A stretch of DNA of 64,000 nt from Citrobacter braakii (GCF_002075345.1 NZ_NAEW01000004.1:415430-479429), one strand, 5' to 3'; counted from the first letter of the stretch, positions 46,640 through 57,088 are shown. The notes: a model not told the origin generated them from the letters alone. Made by a program: numbers and translations.

Positions 46640-49600
46640 GTACCATACCTCTCATTGGTATCAGGCCAAGGGCGTCCAGGATGTGCATACAATTTGCCCC
46701 ATCCATACAGCTAAAATGGTCGCCAGGAACATCATACAGTTTCAAGGGGTCGACACAGTGGCGCTGCCAGAATGATGTCATTTCACTGTTCATACCTGGC
46801 AGAACTTGCATTTCTCCTAGTTGTCGCACAAATGTGACCGGATACGAGCTGGTTTGTAAACGATGCTCATGAACAGCCAGCAGGCTGTGACGAATCAAAC
46901 GAAGCTGTTCCTTAAAACGGGAAGGATGGTTCAGCTCGCTGGTCGCAAAGTGTGAATGTCTGCGAATAGCTTCAAGTCGAGATTCAGGATCCATCTTTGC
47001 AAGCTGCTGAATTGCTAGGGATGTTGCATCTCTGCCATTTGTAGTAAAACGTGCCAGTGAGCCTTGTGGAACCATACCGGGTGTTTCTTCACGAATACGG
47101 TTAATCAACTGCTGAAACGCAATTTCATCCTGAGGGTAACCCAGTTGGATGGGATTGGCCTGCATCACACGGGCAAATATGTATTCAACCAGCAGGTCAT
47201 CTTCGATACGAAACGGTACGGGATAACTACTGATAATACTGAGCTGACTAACTTCCTGTCCGGCATTCCGCAGTCGGGAGGCAATCTCCCAAGCCAGCAT
47301 GCCTCCCAGGCAGTAACCGATGATATGGAGCGGTGCAGTTTCATTGCGCATGGCTAACAGTTCAACTGCTCTTTCAGCCAGCATTGTAATCGCGCTCTCC
47401 GGCGGTTGAGCCAGAAAACTTTCGGATGTATTCAGCGCCAGCCCCAGTACTCGCATGGAGGTCGGTATTTTTTCCAGCATCGGGCGGTAAGGAGCTAAAG
47501 TGCCACTGCCATCGTGTATCAGTAACAAGGCAGGAGCGCTGTCGGTGCCGGGCTGAATCTCATGCAGGGCATAATCGAAATCCTGCTGATGGTTAAAACG
47601 CAAGGCCAATGTTGCCAAGCTTTTCTCATTTAGCATGGCACGAAGCAGTGTATCCCAATCCCATCCAGCGGCCTGTGGCAAGCTTGCTCGCAGACGGCTG
47701 ACAACCTGAGCAACCAATAAGGAGTCACCTCCCAACGCAAAGAAGTTATCATGACGCCCTATGTTGTCGACTTTCAGAACCGACTGCCAGATAGCCGCGA
47801 TATCCTTTTCCAGGGCATTTGCCGGTGGTTCAGTGATGACTGGGTTTGCAGTTCGCTGATGGGGAATAAGTCCGGTAAGAATCTGTCGGTCAATCTTACC
47901 ATTGGCTGTAAGCGGAAATCTGTCAAGAATATGGATAGCATCTGGGTGCATCCAGCCTGGTAGCCATTGGCGAAGGTGCTTTTGCAAATCCTGCTGATGC
48001 AGCCTGGCATACTGAGTTTTAAAGCGGGCCGCAAAGACGTGCTGTCCCAGACATTCCAACTCTAACTCGTTATGCGGAGCGATTACCACTTCGTCGGCTC
48101 CCGCCTGTTGCAAGTAATTTTTCCAACCCTGGATGTCAATAAAGGTACTTTCAAGTGTGCGACGACAATCTTCAAATCCACTAAGTCCGTCCTTAAACTC
48201 CATCGAAGACATGATCTGATAGCTGTTGCTTGTGGCCTCGATAAATACCAACCAACCACCAGGGGACAAAATTTCTTTCAGGCTGGCAATCACTTTTTCG
48301 GCATGGCGTGAGTTATGTAATACATTTGCACACAAAATAACATCCCGTGAACCAGGCTCTATTCCTTGTTCAAGACAGGGTTTATTAATGTCATACAGGC
48401 CATAACGTACCCATGGATAGTCACTAAAGCGTTTTTCAGCTTCGTTAAGGAAGTAATGTGAAAGGTCACTGAATAGATAATCCACGGAAAATTCGGCAAG
48501 AGAAGGAATGAGATCCAGACTGGTACCGCCTACGCCAGCTCCAACCTCCAACAGATGTAGTGTTTCTCCTTTTTTTTCACGGGCAATCTGACATATGACC
48601 GAGCATACGAGGTTATTCATTATCCTGCTGACCAGATTGTCACGATAGGCGGCTTCAGCGACGTGAGTCTGGCCTTCAGGGAACAGTAGATCAAGAGGAT
48701 CAACATCATTACGCATAAGTGCAGGCAGAACTCGATGACAACTGTGCATATAATTGAGAACCGACGCCCCCCAGTTAACTTCAGCTTCAAGGCGGTGAAG
48801 CTCCTGCCAGCGCTGTTCAACCTCTTCAGCATTAACCGGGCGCACGGGAATAAAGTGTGTCTCATCTGTCTGGCGCAGGAAACCTTGTTCGCACAACGCA
48901 CGCAGCCAACGACTGATAAGACGTTCATGCCGTGAAGCAACGGCACCACTTGAGACCATCACGGCAAGTGAAATCGGTGTTTCACCACTGCTGAAGACGG
49001 GAAGAGTCAGCAACGCTTGAGCCATTGCCAGCAGAGAGACATCCTCAATACCTTGGGCGATTTTCATCACCCCTGGACGATTCATTGTATCTGCAAGGTC
49101 TGTCGCTCGTTGCTGCAATACAGTTGCAACTTGCGAAATGGGTTGAAGCTTGCGCCTCGGAGCAGCAGTAACAAAGGCGACAAGACGCTGCGTCGATTTT
49201 CCTCTGTCGACAACGATCGCGCTGGCCGTAGCCACATCCTGATGGCGTATGAGGGTTCTCTCAACCTCCGCAAGTTCAACACGATGTCCACGAATTTTTA
49301 GCTGATTGTCTTCACGTCCTAAAAACTGCAGGGTGCCATCAATAAGAGAGCAAGCTAAATCACCGGTACGGTAGAGTCGTTCACCGTTTTGGGGATGAGT
49401 GATAAAGCGTTGTGTCGTTTTCTCTTCATCCCGGAAATAACCGATCGCTAATCCTTTTCCTCCAATATATAGCTCACCCGCTACACCGTCTGGTTGTTCG
49501 TTTAACTCCCCATCCAGAACATATAGACGCTGATTGGCCAGAGGTCGTCCATACGGGATGCTGCTCCACTCTGGCTTTATGTCATTTATAGGGTAAATCA

Positions 49601-52052
49601 CTGACCAGATGGAGACTTCGGTGGCTCCCCCCAGACTATACATCTGTGCTTCGGGCAGATAGTTTCGTGCTCGTGCGGGAAGATCGACGGGGATCCAGTC
49701 CCCGGAAAGAAGGACAGCCCGAAGGTATGGGCAAGGCAGTACTCCTTCATTTTGTAAATAATCGACTAGTATTGTGAACTGAGCAGGCACCGAGTTCCAA
49801 AGCGTGATTTTCTGATCAGCAACCATCTTAGCCAACTGTGAGGGGTTACTACGGTGATGAGACGCAGGCAGAATCAGAGCCGCTCCGCTACTGAGAATAC
49901 CAAAAATATCGTAAACTGCGAGGTCAAAGCTCAGGTTAGCAAGCCCTAACAGACGATCGGTGAGAGCGGGTTTAATCCACTGATTCACAGCTTCAATTGT
50001 ATTCCGGGCCGCCGCATGAGCAATCATTACGCCCTTGGGTTCACCCGTCGATCCAGAGGTAAATATGATATAAGCAAGTGAGTCACTGGTGACATCGGGC
50101 CATGAGGCAGGGAGATGGATATCATTCACATCATCAACATAAATCACCGGCGGCAATAATATTGTTCCATTGTTTACAGAAAAATTTTCCCGGCAGGCGA
50201 GTATAGCTGCGGGCTGCGCCAGTTTAAGCAACCACTGCTGCCGCTTCAGTGGCAGTGATAAGTCCAAAGGAATCCATACCGCACCTGCACGCATTGTCGC
50301 CAGTACGGCGACAATCTGCTCTATGCATTTCTCAATAGCAATGACAATCCTATCTCCCTGCTTTACTCCTTGTGCTAGCATACACGCCGCGAGATGTTCT
50401 GCTTCATCGACCAGTTGTCGATAGTTAACCTGTCGATGGGGATCTGTAACCGCCAGAGCATCTGGTGTACGTTCCGCCTGCTGCCAGACAGGAGCGTGAA
50501 TAAGCCCCTCGGGAAGAACACATTCAGATGCGTTAAATGTTTTGTGGCGCAGGATCTGAGTTTCAGGCAAAGGTATGGTTATTGGCCTGAACCAAGCATT
50601 TTCATCCTGACACAGAGTAAGAATAGTGTTTCGGAATGCGTCAAACATTTCGACACAGGTATGGTGTTCCATCGTGCCTTCACGAATATCCCAGTTTATA
50701 TTTAACCCGCTTTCACCTGGTGCAATCTGACAGTCAAGGGCAACCTGTGGCGTTTGGGTAATACCGTAAGCTTGACTTGCTCCTTTCATTAAATGCGTAC
50801 AGCAGTCGGAACCATCGCTGATAGCGCTGGTAAAAGCGACCGGGTACAATGCTGTTTCGCGTCCGCGGCGACGTACCAACTCCCGCAAAAGATCAATACC
50901 AGTAAAAAGGCTGTGATCAAGGTCACACCATAGCCTGTCCTGCACTACTTTTACCTGCTCAACAATGTTCAATTGAGATACTAGATTGATTTCCAGTAGC
51001 TCAACGGCACTGAAGTCCCCTATCACCTGATCTACTGAATTATGTAAAGGTAGGCGTTGCATCATGGTCAGACTCAAACCAAAGTGATTACCTGCCCCCC
51101 AGCGTTGAAGCGTTAATGCATACAAGGTAACAAAGAGTGCATTTACGCCAATTTCATTTAACGCAGCCCATTTATTCAACTGAGCAAACTGCTCAGGAGA
51201 GAGAACAAAATTTTCACGATAAAAGTGTTTACTAACTACACCGGAGAAGGAAGGTAACACTGGAGCTGTCGGAAAATCGTCAATACGCTTTAGCCAATAA
51301 TCCTGTGCTAACTTATAGGCTGGAGTATTGCGTAGTCGCAAACTGTTGAGAACGTAATCCCGAAACTGAATTTCTGGTTCGGGTATTAGCTGGCCATAAT
51401 AAGCATCGCTTAATTGCGTCAACAGTAACCGTGCACTTTGGAAGTCACAAACCAGTAGATTAAAAGAGATATGTAAAATATCGACATCATGGAGTTTTGT
51501 AACAAAAAGGGTAATTAGAGGCCAGCAATCAGGCTGTCCCTGATATATACTCAGCACCGTACGTCGCTGTTGCAAGAACTGCTTCTGTGCCTCTTCGGAC
51601 AAGCTGCCGATATCCGTACATTCAATACTCACTGGAGGGACAGTGGATAACGTCTGCTGAGTACCGTTATCATAGACGATAGTGCGAAGCATATCGTGGC
51701 GTGCAATCAATAAGTTCCATGCTCTCTCCAGACGGAGTTGATCGAGCTTGTTAAAGCGAAACTCCAGATAACCGTGGCAGTCAACATCGCCCAAGGTAAA
51801 CGCCTTATTACGGCCTAGCAGGTAGGCAGACTGTATACCTGTCAGAGGATATGGTGTAAAACGATTGGCCGGGTCGCTAATCCATTTGGGCGTTGCTAAT
51901 GCCAGTAGTAATTCGCTTTTATGCAATTTCAGTAAAGACAGCCTCTCAGATGTCATGGTACTGGCTGGAGCCCGATAACGTAGTGAATCACCTTCAACCC
52001 ACAATGTAATACCAGCTTCTTTAAACTGTTGAATTAATAGTGATACGTTCAT
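46632..52052 (-). CDS. NRPS, Cy-A(MT)-PCP-TE, PchF-like
   Basis: An 1806-residue synthetase with the same layout and nearly the same length as PchF. Residues 1-50 are a TubC-like docking domain; 65-500 a cyclisation (Cy) domain; 510-930 the adenylation core; about 980-1340 an inserted methyltransferase (SAM loop LEVGAGVGGT, 1168-1177); then the A-domain tail with Lys1386, a PCP (Ser1444) and a thioesterase. The adenylation specificity residues read D-L-Y-N-L-S-L-I-W (710, 711, 714, 753, 781, 783, 807, 815, 816), the known cysteine code. Odd points: the first Asp of the Cy motif DxxxxDxxS is Asn198, and the thioesterase nucleophile is Cys1581 (GYCLGG) instead of Ser. It should add, cyclise and N-methylate the second cysteine and release the product. 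Confidence 0.93.
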   Translation of the reverse strand: MNVSLLIQQFKEAGITLWVEGDSLRYRAPASTMTSERLSLLKLHKSELLLALATPKWISDPANRFTPYPLTGIQSAYLLGRNKAFTLGDVDCHGYLEFRFNKLDQLRLERAWNLLIARHDMLRTIVYDNGTQQTLSTVPPVSIECTDIGSLSEEAQKQFLQQRRTVLSIYQGQPDCWPLITLFVTKLHDVDILHISFNLLVCDFQSARLLLTQLSDAYYGQLIPEPEIQFRDYVLNSLRLRNTPAYKLAQDYWLKRIDDFPTAPVLPSFSGVVSKHFYRENFVLSPEQFAQLNKWAALNEIGVNALFVTLYALTLQRWGAGNHFGLSLTMMQRLPLHNSVDQVIGDFSAVELLEINLVSQLNIVEQVKVVQDRLWCDLDHSLFTGIDLLRELVRRRGRETALYPVAFTSAISDGSDCCTHLMKGASQAYGITQTPQVALDCQIAPGESGLNINWDIREGTMEHHTCVEMFDAFRNTILTLCQDENAWFRPITIPLPETQILRHKTFNASECVLPEGLIHAPVWQQAERTPDALAVTDPHRQVNYRQLVDEAEHLAACMLAQGVKQGDRIVIAIEKCIEQIVAVLATMRAGAVWIPLDLSLPLKRQQWLLKLAQPAAILACRENFSVNNGTILLPPVIYVDDVNDIHLPASWPDVTSDSLAYIIFTSGSTGEPKGVMIAHAAARNTIEAVNQWIKPALTDRLLGLANLSFDLAVYDIFGILSSGAALILPASHHRSNPSQLAKMVADQKITLWNSVPAQFTILVDYLQNEGVLPCPYLRAVLLSGDWIPVDLPARARNYLPEAQMYSLGGATEVSIWSVIYPINDIKPEWSSIPYGRPLANQRLYVLDGELNEQPDGVAGELYIGGKGLAIGYFRDEEKTTQRFITHPQNGERLYRTGDLACSLIDGTLQFLGREDNQLKIRGHRVELAEVERTLIRHQDVATASAIVVDRGKSTQRLVAFVTAAPRRKLQPISQVATVLQQRATDLADTMNRPGVMKIAQGIEDVSLLAMAQALLTLPVFSSGETPISLAVMVSSGAVASRHERLISRWLRALCEQGFLRQTDETHFIPVRPVNAEEVEQRWQELHRLEAEVNWGASVLNYMHSCHRVLPALMRNDVDPLDLLFPEGQTHVAEAAYRDNLVSRIMNNLVCSVICQIAREKKGETLHLLEVGAGVGGTSLDLIPSLAEFSVDYLFSDLSHYFLNEAEKRFSDYPWVRYGLYDINKPCLEQGIEPGSRDVILCANVLHNSRHAEKVIASLKEILSPGGWLVFIEATSNSYQIMSSMEFKDGLSGFEDCRRTLESTFIDIQGWKNYLQQAGADEVVIAPHNELELECLGQHVFAARFKTQYARLHQQDLQKHLRQWLPGWMHPDAIHILDRFPLTANGKIDRQILTGLIPHQRTANPVITEPPANALEKDIAAIWQSVLKVDNIGRHDNFFALGGDSLLVAQVVSRLRASLPQAAGWDWDTLLRAMLNEKSLATLALRFNHQQDFDYALHEIQPGTDSAPALLLIHDGSGTLAPYRPMLEKIPTSMRVLGLALNTSESFLAQPPESAITMLAERAVELLAMRNETAPLHIIGYCLGGMLAWEIASRLRNAGQEVSQLSIISSYPVPFRIEDDLLVEYIFARVMQANPIQLGYPQDEIAFQQLINRIREETPGMVPQGSLARFTTNGRDATSLAIQQLAKMDPESRLEAIRRHSHFATSELNHPSRFKEQLRLIRHSLLAVHEHRLQTSSYPVTFVRQLGEMQVLPGMNSEMTSFWQRHCVDPLKLYDVPGDHFSCMDGANCMHILDALGLIPMRGMVRE

Positions 52053-55000
52053 ATCGTTCCCTCTTCGCCAGTAATTAACGTTGGGTAGGTTGTTATAATA
52101 AAAGTGGTGAGTGAAGCTAACGTGGAATTGTTAAGAAATTGACGCAGCGTTAATGATAAAGTGAAAGTCTGATTAATACGGTTAATCAACCGCATGGCCT
52201 GAAGGCTGTTTCCTCCCAGCAGGAAAAATGATGTCGAGGGATCGATGGAAGTTGAATCTAATATTTCCAGCCATATCTGATGTAGTTGGGCCTGCAAAGG
52301 GGAAACCGCTGCAACTGTGGTATTAACAGATATAGGATCCCATGGCGTAGTTGCTATTTCCTCAACTAATTTACGGCGATCGACTTTACCATTGACAGTC
52401 AGCGGTAAGACATTTCGGTGATGAATACGTTTCGGAAGCATATATGCAGGCAGTACCTCTGTCAGACTGTTGCGTAACTGTGTCGTATTAATCTTTTCAC
52501 TCGACGTTATGACTGCTTCAAGGTGAGCGTCAATAAGCAGGCAATAAGCGGTAAGCACTCCAGGCAAACGTTGAAGGGCAACCTCTATTTCGGCTAATTC
52601 AATACGATTTCCATCAACTTTTACCTGATTGTCCTGACGTCCGAGAAACTGCATCAAGCCATCGGGTTGGTAAAAACCACGATCACCCGTTCTATACCAA
52701 CGCTCCCCTTCATAGTAAATAAAGTGTTTTGCTGTTTTTTCTTCATCATGAATATATCCCTGCGCCAGGCCAGCCCCACCAATCCAGAGTTCACCGGGTA
52801 CCCAGTCTGGTACATCAAGACAGTGTTCATCCATGATGCGAAAACACTGATTAGGAAGTGGAAAACCGTAGGGCACTGGCATATCGGTCTCGAATGAGGG
52901 AAGAATTTCAAACGCATTTGACCAGATAGAAGCCTCCGTCGCGCCCCCCATAGCAATTACGCGTACTGGCTGAGTCAGCCGCTGACGTAACCGTTTTGCT
53001 AAATCCGGAGCTACCAAATCTCCAGAGACCCACACCATTCGCAGATTGGGCAATATAGTCTGCCCTTCTTCTACTATGCTAAGAAGTAACATTTCCAGTA
53101 GTGCAGGTACTGAATTCCACAGAGACGCACGGTTACTGGCAGCCAGCGTTAACCATGAATCAGGATCTCGTCGCTGATCCTCACTGGGTATTATTAGGGC
53201 TCCTCCAACCGACAAAAGGCCGAAGATATCGTAGACTGACAGATCAAATTCAAGTCCGGAAAGCGCCAGCACCCGGTCTTCTGCCCCTATAGCAAATCGG
53301 CGATTTAATGTATCAATGGTATTCCACGCAGATTTGTGTGTTACGGCAACCCCTTTAGGTTCGCCAGTGGATCCCGAAGTGTAAATGATATAGGCAAGCT
53401 CTTCATCGCTGCCTGAATAGGGTTTTGTTGGCATTTGAACCGCGATACCCTGCGGTTGTTTATTCAAGTTTAAAACTGGAATGGTATCCGGCCAATTCTC
53501 CTCTTCGGAGACAATCACGCATCTGACTTTTGCCTGGTTACAAATAGCACTACGTCGAGAAAGCGGATGTGCAACGGCAAGCGGTAACCAGCAAGCCCCG
53601 GTAACCAGTACACCTAATACGGACGCAATCTGTTCGACTCCTTTCGGTAAGTTAATAGCAACAATATCCTGCGGCATCACGCCTATCTGTTGAAGTGTAC
53701 TGGCAATCGCCAGAGCACGCTGAGCCAAGGAACCATAGCTGATATGTCTATCCGCCATGATAATGGCGGTCATCTCTGGCTGTCGTCGAGCCAGTTTAAA
53801 GAAACTAGACTCCAATCGCTGACGGGAGACGGCAAGATAGGAAGTAGTACGCGTTCGAATGGCACGCATATGAGCTGGAATTATAAATTCAGAGAGATTT
53901 TCCCACGGCTGGGTAATTAAATGATGTAATCGAGAGAGCCAGGCATAAAACATGGTTTCCACAAGCCCCTCGGGAAATAGTGCATCAACGCTGTCCCAAT
54001 TTAACAACAGGCCCTCACGGGTAGGATAACTCTGGTGATCGATCCAGACTTGCGGGGTTTGAGAAATCATCCAGTGAAGTTTACCAAATACTTGTTCTGT
54101 CTCCAGGGAGATGAACGGCTGCCCTAGGTTGAGAGCAAAAACGACGGGCGCAGCAGGTGGCATGGCGGTATTCTGCCGAGCCAGATCCCGTAAAACATCA
54201 ATACCTGAATACTCAGCATGTTCAATATCGCGGTGTAATTGCTGTTGGATCTGCTGTAGACGTTGAATAAAGGGTCTGGGCTGGCGGAAGTCGGCCTCTA
54301 ACAGCAGTAGCGAAGTGAAGTCGGCCACCATGTCTGCAACGCCGGGCAAGAGTTCCTTGCGATTAAACAGAGGAATATTAACCAGAAAATGTTTGGTTTC
54401 GCTCCAACGAGCCAGTACTTCACAGTAGAGAGTGAGAAGGACTACAGCAAACGTTACTCCATATTGCTTTGCCTTATTTTCTAATACGGAGAGCTGATCT
54501 CGTTTAAGCAGATAATCACGTCGGGTAAATTTCGGTGCACAAAGTCGCTCAGGTTGTTGTGCCAGGGGCAGTGAAGGAGCGCTGGGGAGCGTTGTCAATC
54601 TCGATTGCCAATAGTTTTTCCCATGTTGCCAATCTGCGTTACTTAGACGTTGCTGATACAATAGATATTGGAGAAAGTTTACCGGCAGTGGTGCAAGTGT
54701 CTCTTGACGATATAAGCGCGCCAGATCGTTCAGCAGAATACTCACGCTAAGGACATCGGCCACTAATAGATCTATATTGATATGCAGACGGCTGTGCTTA
54801 TTAGGCAGACGGAATAGCGTAATCTTCAATGGCCATCCGTTTATAATATCTGCACGATAATGAGAAAATTGCTGGCGATAGCGATCCAGATATTCTTCAA
54901 CCTGCACTTCGAACTGCTTCCGCAGATCAATAATGTTTACTGGGAAGGGATCAAGGTCTTCGGCTATGTATTGCTCTCCTTGTTGGGTAAATCGAGCACG

Positions 55001-55444
55001 TAACATTGCATGACGTTCAACCAACTGCTGACAGGCTAGTTCAAGTTGTTGAGGTGATACATCGTCTCCCTGTAACTCAAGATACACTTGACAGCTATTC
55101 CCCCCCAAAGGCTGGTCATCCTGACGACCTACCCAATATGCTTGCTGTACGGGCGTCAGTACCACGGGTTGTAATGGCTGGAGTATACAGAGAGGCAGGG
55201 TATTATCCTGCGTTCTTGTTATTTCGGTATCAATGACATGAAGCCAATTGTTTAAAGTTGGTTGAGCACTCAGGCTTTCGAAACTGCAGTCAACGCCCTG
55301 CTTTCGTAACAGATTTACAGTACGCATCAGACCAATAGAGTCAACGCCCTGAGTAAGGAGTGAAGTATTCCGATCAATCTGATGAGGTAAGAGGCCGGTT
55401 AACTCACTGATATGTTTCAGCAGTTGTGAAATTGCCTGATGCAT
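52049..55444 (-). CDS. NRPS, ArCP-Cy-A-PCP, PchE-like without epimerase
   Basis: An 1131-residue synthetase. Domains in order: aryl carrier protein 1-70 (Ser36 in QGVDSIGLM), Cy domain 90-520 with intact motif DLLVADVLS (225-233), adenylation domain 540-1030, and PCP (Ser1080, LGGNSL). The specificity residues D-L-Y-N-W-S-M-I-W are close to the cysteine code. Only about 65 residues separate core motif A8 (941-954) from Lys1020 of A10, so the epimerase-like insertion of P. aeruginosa PchE (about 1440 residues) is absent. The length fits enantio-pyochelin PchE. It should join the aryl group to L-cysteine and close the first thiazoline. It overlaps the next NRPS by four bases. Confidence 0.93.
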   Translation of the reverse strand: MHQAISQLLKHISELTGLLPHQIDRNTSLLTQGVDSIGLMRTVNLLRKQGVDCSFESLSAQPTLNNWLHVIDTEITRTQDNTLPLCILQPLQPVVLTPVQQAYWVGRQDDQPLGGNSCQVYLELQGDDVSPQQLELACQQLVERHAMLRARFTQQGEQYIAEDLDPFPVNIIDLRKQFEVQVEEYLDRYRQQFSHYRADIINGWPLKITLFRLPNKHSRLHINIDLLVADVLSVSILLNDLARLYRQETLAPLPVNFLQYLLYQQRLSNADWQHGKNYWQSRLTTLPSAPSLPLAQQPERLCAPKFTRRDYLLKRDQLSVLENKAKQYGVTFAVVLLTLYCEVLARWSETKHFLVNIPLFNRKELLPGVADMVADFTSLLLLEADFRQPRPFIQRLQQIQQQLHRDIEHAEYSGIDVLRDLARQNTAMPPAAPVVFALNLGQPFISLETEQVFGKLHWMISQTPQVWIDHQSYPTREGLLLNWDSVDALFPEGLVETMFYAWLSRLHHLITQPWENLSEFIIPAHMRAIRTRTTSYLAVSRQRLESSFFKLARRQPEMTAIIMADRHISYGSLAQRALAIASTLQQIGVMPQDIVAINLPKGVEQIASVLGVLVTGACWLPLAVAHPLSRRSAICNQAKVRCVIVSEEENWPDTIPVLNLNKQPQGIAVQMPTKPYSGSDEELAYIIYTSGSTGEPKGVAVTHKSAWNTIDTLNRRFAIGAEDRVLALSGLEFDLSVYDIFGLLSVGGALIIPSEDQRRDPDSWLTLAASNRASLWNSVPALLEMLLLSIVEEGQTILPNLRMVWVSGDLVAPDLAKRLRQRLTQPVRVIAMGGATEASIWSNAFEILPSFETDMPVPYGFPLPNQCFRIMDEHCLDVPDWVPGELWIGGAGLAQGYIHDEEKTAKHFIYYEGERWYRTGDRGFYQPDGLMQFLGRQDNQVKVDGNRIELAEIEVALQRLPGVLTAYCLLIDAHLEAVITSSEKINTTQLRNSLTEVLPAYMLPKRIHHRNVLPLTVNGKVDRRKLVEEIATTPWDPISVNTTVAAVSPLQAQLHQIWLEILDSTSIDPSTSFFLLGGNSLQAMRLINRINQTFTLSLTLRQFLNNSTLASLTTFIITTYPTLITGEEGTI

Positions 55445-57088
55445 TTATTTTTGTCCCATGTCAAGGAGATAACTTTGTTTTAGTCTGGCCCGCAGTCCTT
55501 TCTTGCTTATTTTTCCTACCCCAGTCATTGTAAATGTTTCGGGAAAGTTGAAACGGTCAGGAATTTTGAAACTGGCGATTCCTTGGTCAATAAGGAACTG
55601 TCTCAGATCTACGTCTGAAGGTGGAGAATCGCTGAGAATAAATGCACAGATTCGTTCTCCTAAATAAGCGTCATCAATACCAACGACTGCAGCATCGCGG
55701 ATTTTAGGATGTCGAAGTAATATATCTTCCAGCTCACCGCAGTCTATTTTTTCGCCGCCACGGTTAATCTGATCTTTATCTCGTCCTTCCGCAATAATAT
55801 ATCCTTCAGGTGTAACACGAACGATATCACCAGTACGATAAAAACCATCCTCATCAAATGAATAATAATTTATTTCGGGGGAACCATAATAACCACGAAT
55901 AGTATATGGTCCGCGAGTCAATAAATAACCTGATGAACCAGGTTGAACAACTTTACCATTTTCGTCTACAACCTTTATTTCGTCCGCTACTGTCATGGGT
56001 TTACCCTGCGTATATAATATAAGTTCAGTGCTGTCACCCAGTTGCGTGAAGCAATTTAGGCCTTCAGCCATTCCAAATACCTGTTGCAGAGAACATCCTA
56101 ATAGAGGTGTGACACGCCTGGCTGCTTCATAACTTATCTTTGCCCCGCCGACCTGAAGTACTTTAAGCGATTCTAACTGAGGGGGATCAATTTCCGCTGC
56201 GTCAAGCCATACCATAGCCAGTGGGGGAACTAATGCTGTTACCGTAACTTTTTGTTGTTTTATCAAGTTGAAACAGTGTTCTGGGTAGTTTTTGTCACTT
56301 ATGACCAAGCGCCCCCCGCTAAATAACGTACCAAGAATACCAGGACTAACAAGGGTAAAATTGTGTCCCATTGGTAACACGGCTAAGTACACTGTCTTTG
56401 GTCCAAAATCACAGACTGCAACTGCAGAAAGGATGTTACATAGGTAGTCTCTGTGTCTACGAGGAATGAGTTTCGGGATTCCTGTTGTGCCGCCAGATAA
56501 TTGGAAGCAAACCAGATCGTCAGGATGATGCACAGGAAAATAATCTGATGATGTTTTATGCGCCTGTAGCGTATCAAAAACTGACTCCCCCTCTGGGATT
56601 CGCAAACATTGCAGTGCAGGTATCGAGGCCATCAAATGGCTGGCGCTATCATCCAGAGAATCCCCCAAGATCGAACTTTGATAGATCCAAGCTTTCGCTT
56701 TTGTAGCGTTGGCGAAGGCTTCAATTTCATGTCTGCGATGGGCTGGTAAGGCAAGAACAGGCACAATACCGGCTATAAACAACGCAAAGAGTGTCTCGAC
56801 ATAGTTCGATGAATTTGGTAAATGGAGAATAACTACATCACCCTTCACTATATTTAAATCGTTAAATCGCTGCGCTATTTTACAGGCGCGAAAATATAAT
56901 TGCTGATAAGTAATATATTTTGATTCATAACAAATGGCTATTTTATCGCCATAAATACTACATACTTGTTTGATGCGTTGTTCAAAGGTTTCATCACTCC
57001 ATAATCCCTGGCGCAAATACTCATTACGGAACGTTTCTGGCCATTCAGGTAATGCAAATAGTTCTGTATGTGAAGAATTCAGTTGCAT
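55445..57088 (-). CDS. Aryl-AMP ligase, EntE/DhbE-like (2,3-dihydroxybenzoate predicted)
   Basis: A 547-residue adenylate-forming enzyme that would activate the aryl acid and load it on a carrier protein. ATP-binding motif CFQLSGGTTGIPKLIPR, FGMAEG, GFYRTGD and catalytic Lys526 (VGKISKK) are present. In the acid-binding loop it reads HNFTLVSPG; the last Ser aligns with DhbE Ser240, which is Cys in salicylate enzymes (PchD, YbtE). The Phe after Asn is the salicylate-type residue, and LNCF replaces the usual LVNY, so the pocket is mixed. DHB is preferred as substrate, also because of the EntB-like gene. The start uses AGGTGA; the upstream TTG at 57103 is less likely. It directly precedes the first NRPS. 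Confidence 0.88.
   Translation of the reverse strand: MQLNSSHTELFALPEWPETFRNEYLRQGLWSDETFEQRIKQVCSIYGDKIAICYESKYITYQQLYFRACKIAQRFNDLNIVKGDVVILHLPNSSNYVETLFALFIAGIVPVLALPAHRRHEIEAFANATKAKAWIYQSSILGDSLDDSASHLMASIPALQCLRIPEGESVFDTLQAHKTSSDYFPVHHPDDLVCFQLSGGTTGIPKLIPRRHRDYLCNILSAVAVCDFGPKTVYLAVLPMGHNFTLVSPGILGTLFSGGRLVISDKNYPEHCFNLIKQQKVTVTALVPPLAMVWLDAAEIDPPQLESLKVLQVGGAKISYEAARRVTPLLGCSLQQVFGMAEGLNCFTQLGDSTELILYTQGKPMTVADEIKVVDENGKVVQPGSSGYLLTRGPYTIRGYYGSPEINYYSFDEDGFYRTGDIVRVTPEGYIIAEGRDKDQINRGGEKIDCGELEDILLRHPKIRDAAVVGIDDAYLGERICAFILSDSPPSDVDLRQFLIDQGIASFKIPDRFNFPETFTMTGVGKISKKGLRARLKQSYLLDMGQK

Noticed and set aside
34858..57088. Anguibactin or acinetobactin cluster, which also join DHB with cysteine or threonine
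   Set aside because: No histidine decarboxylase or N-hydroxylase gene is present, and there are two cysteine-activating modules plus a methyltransferase, as in pyochelin.
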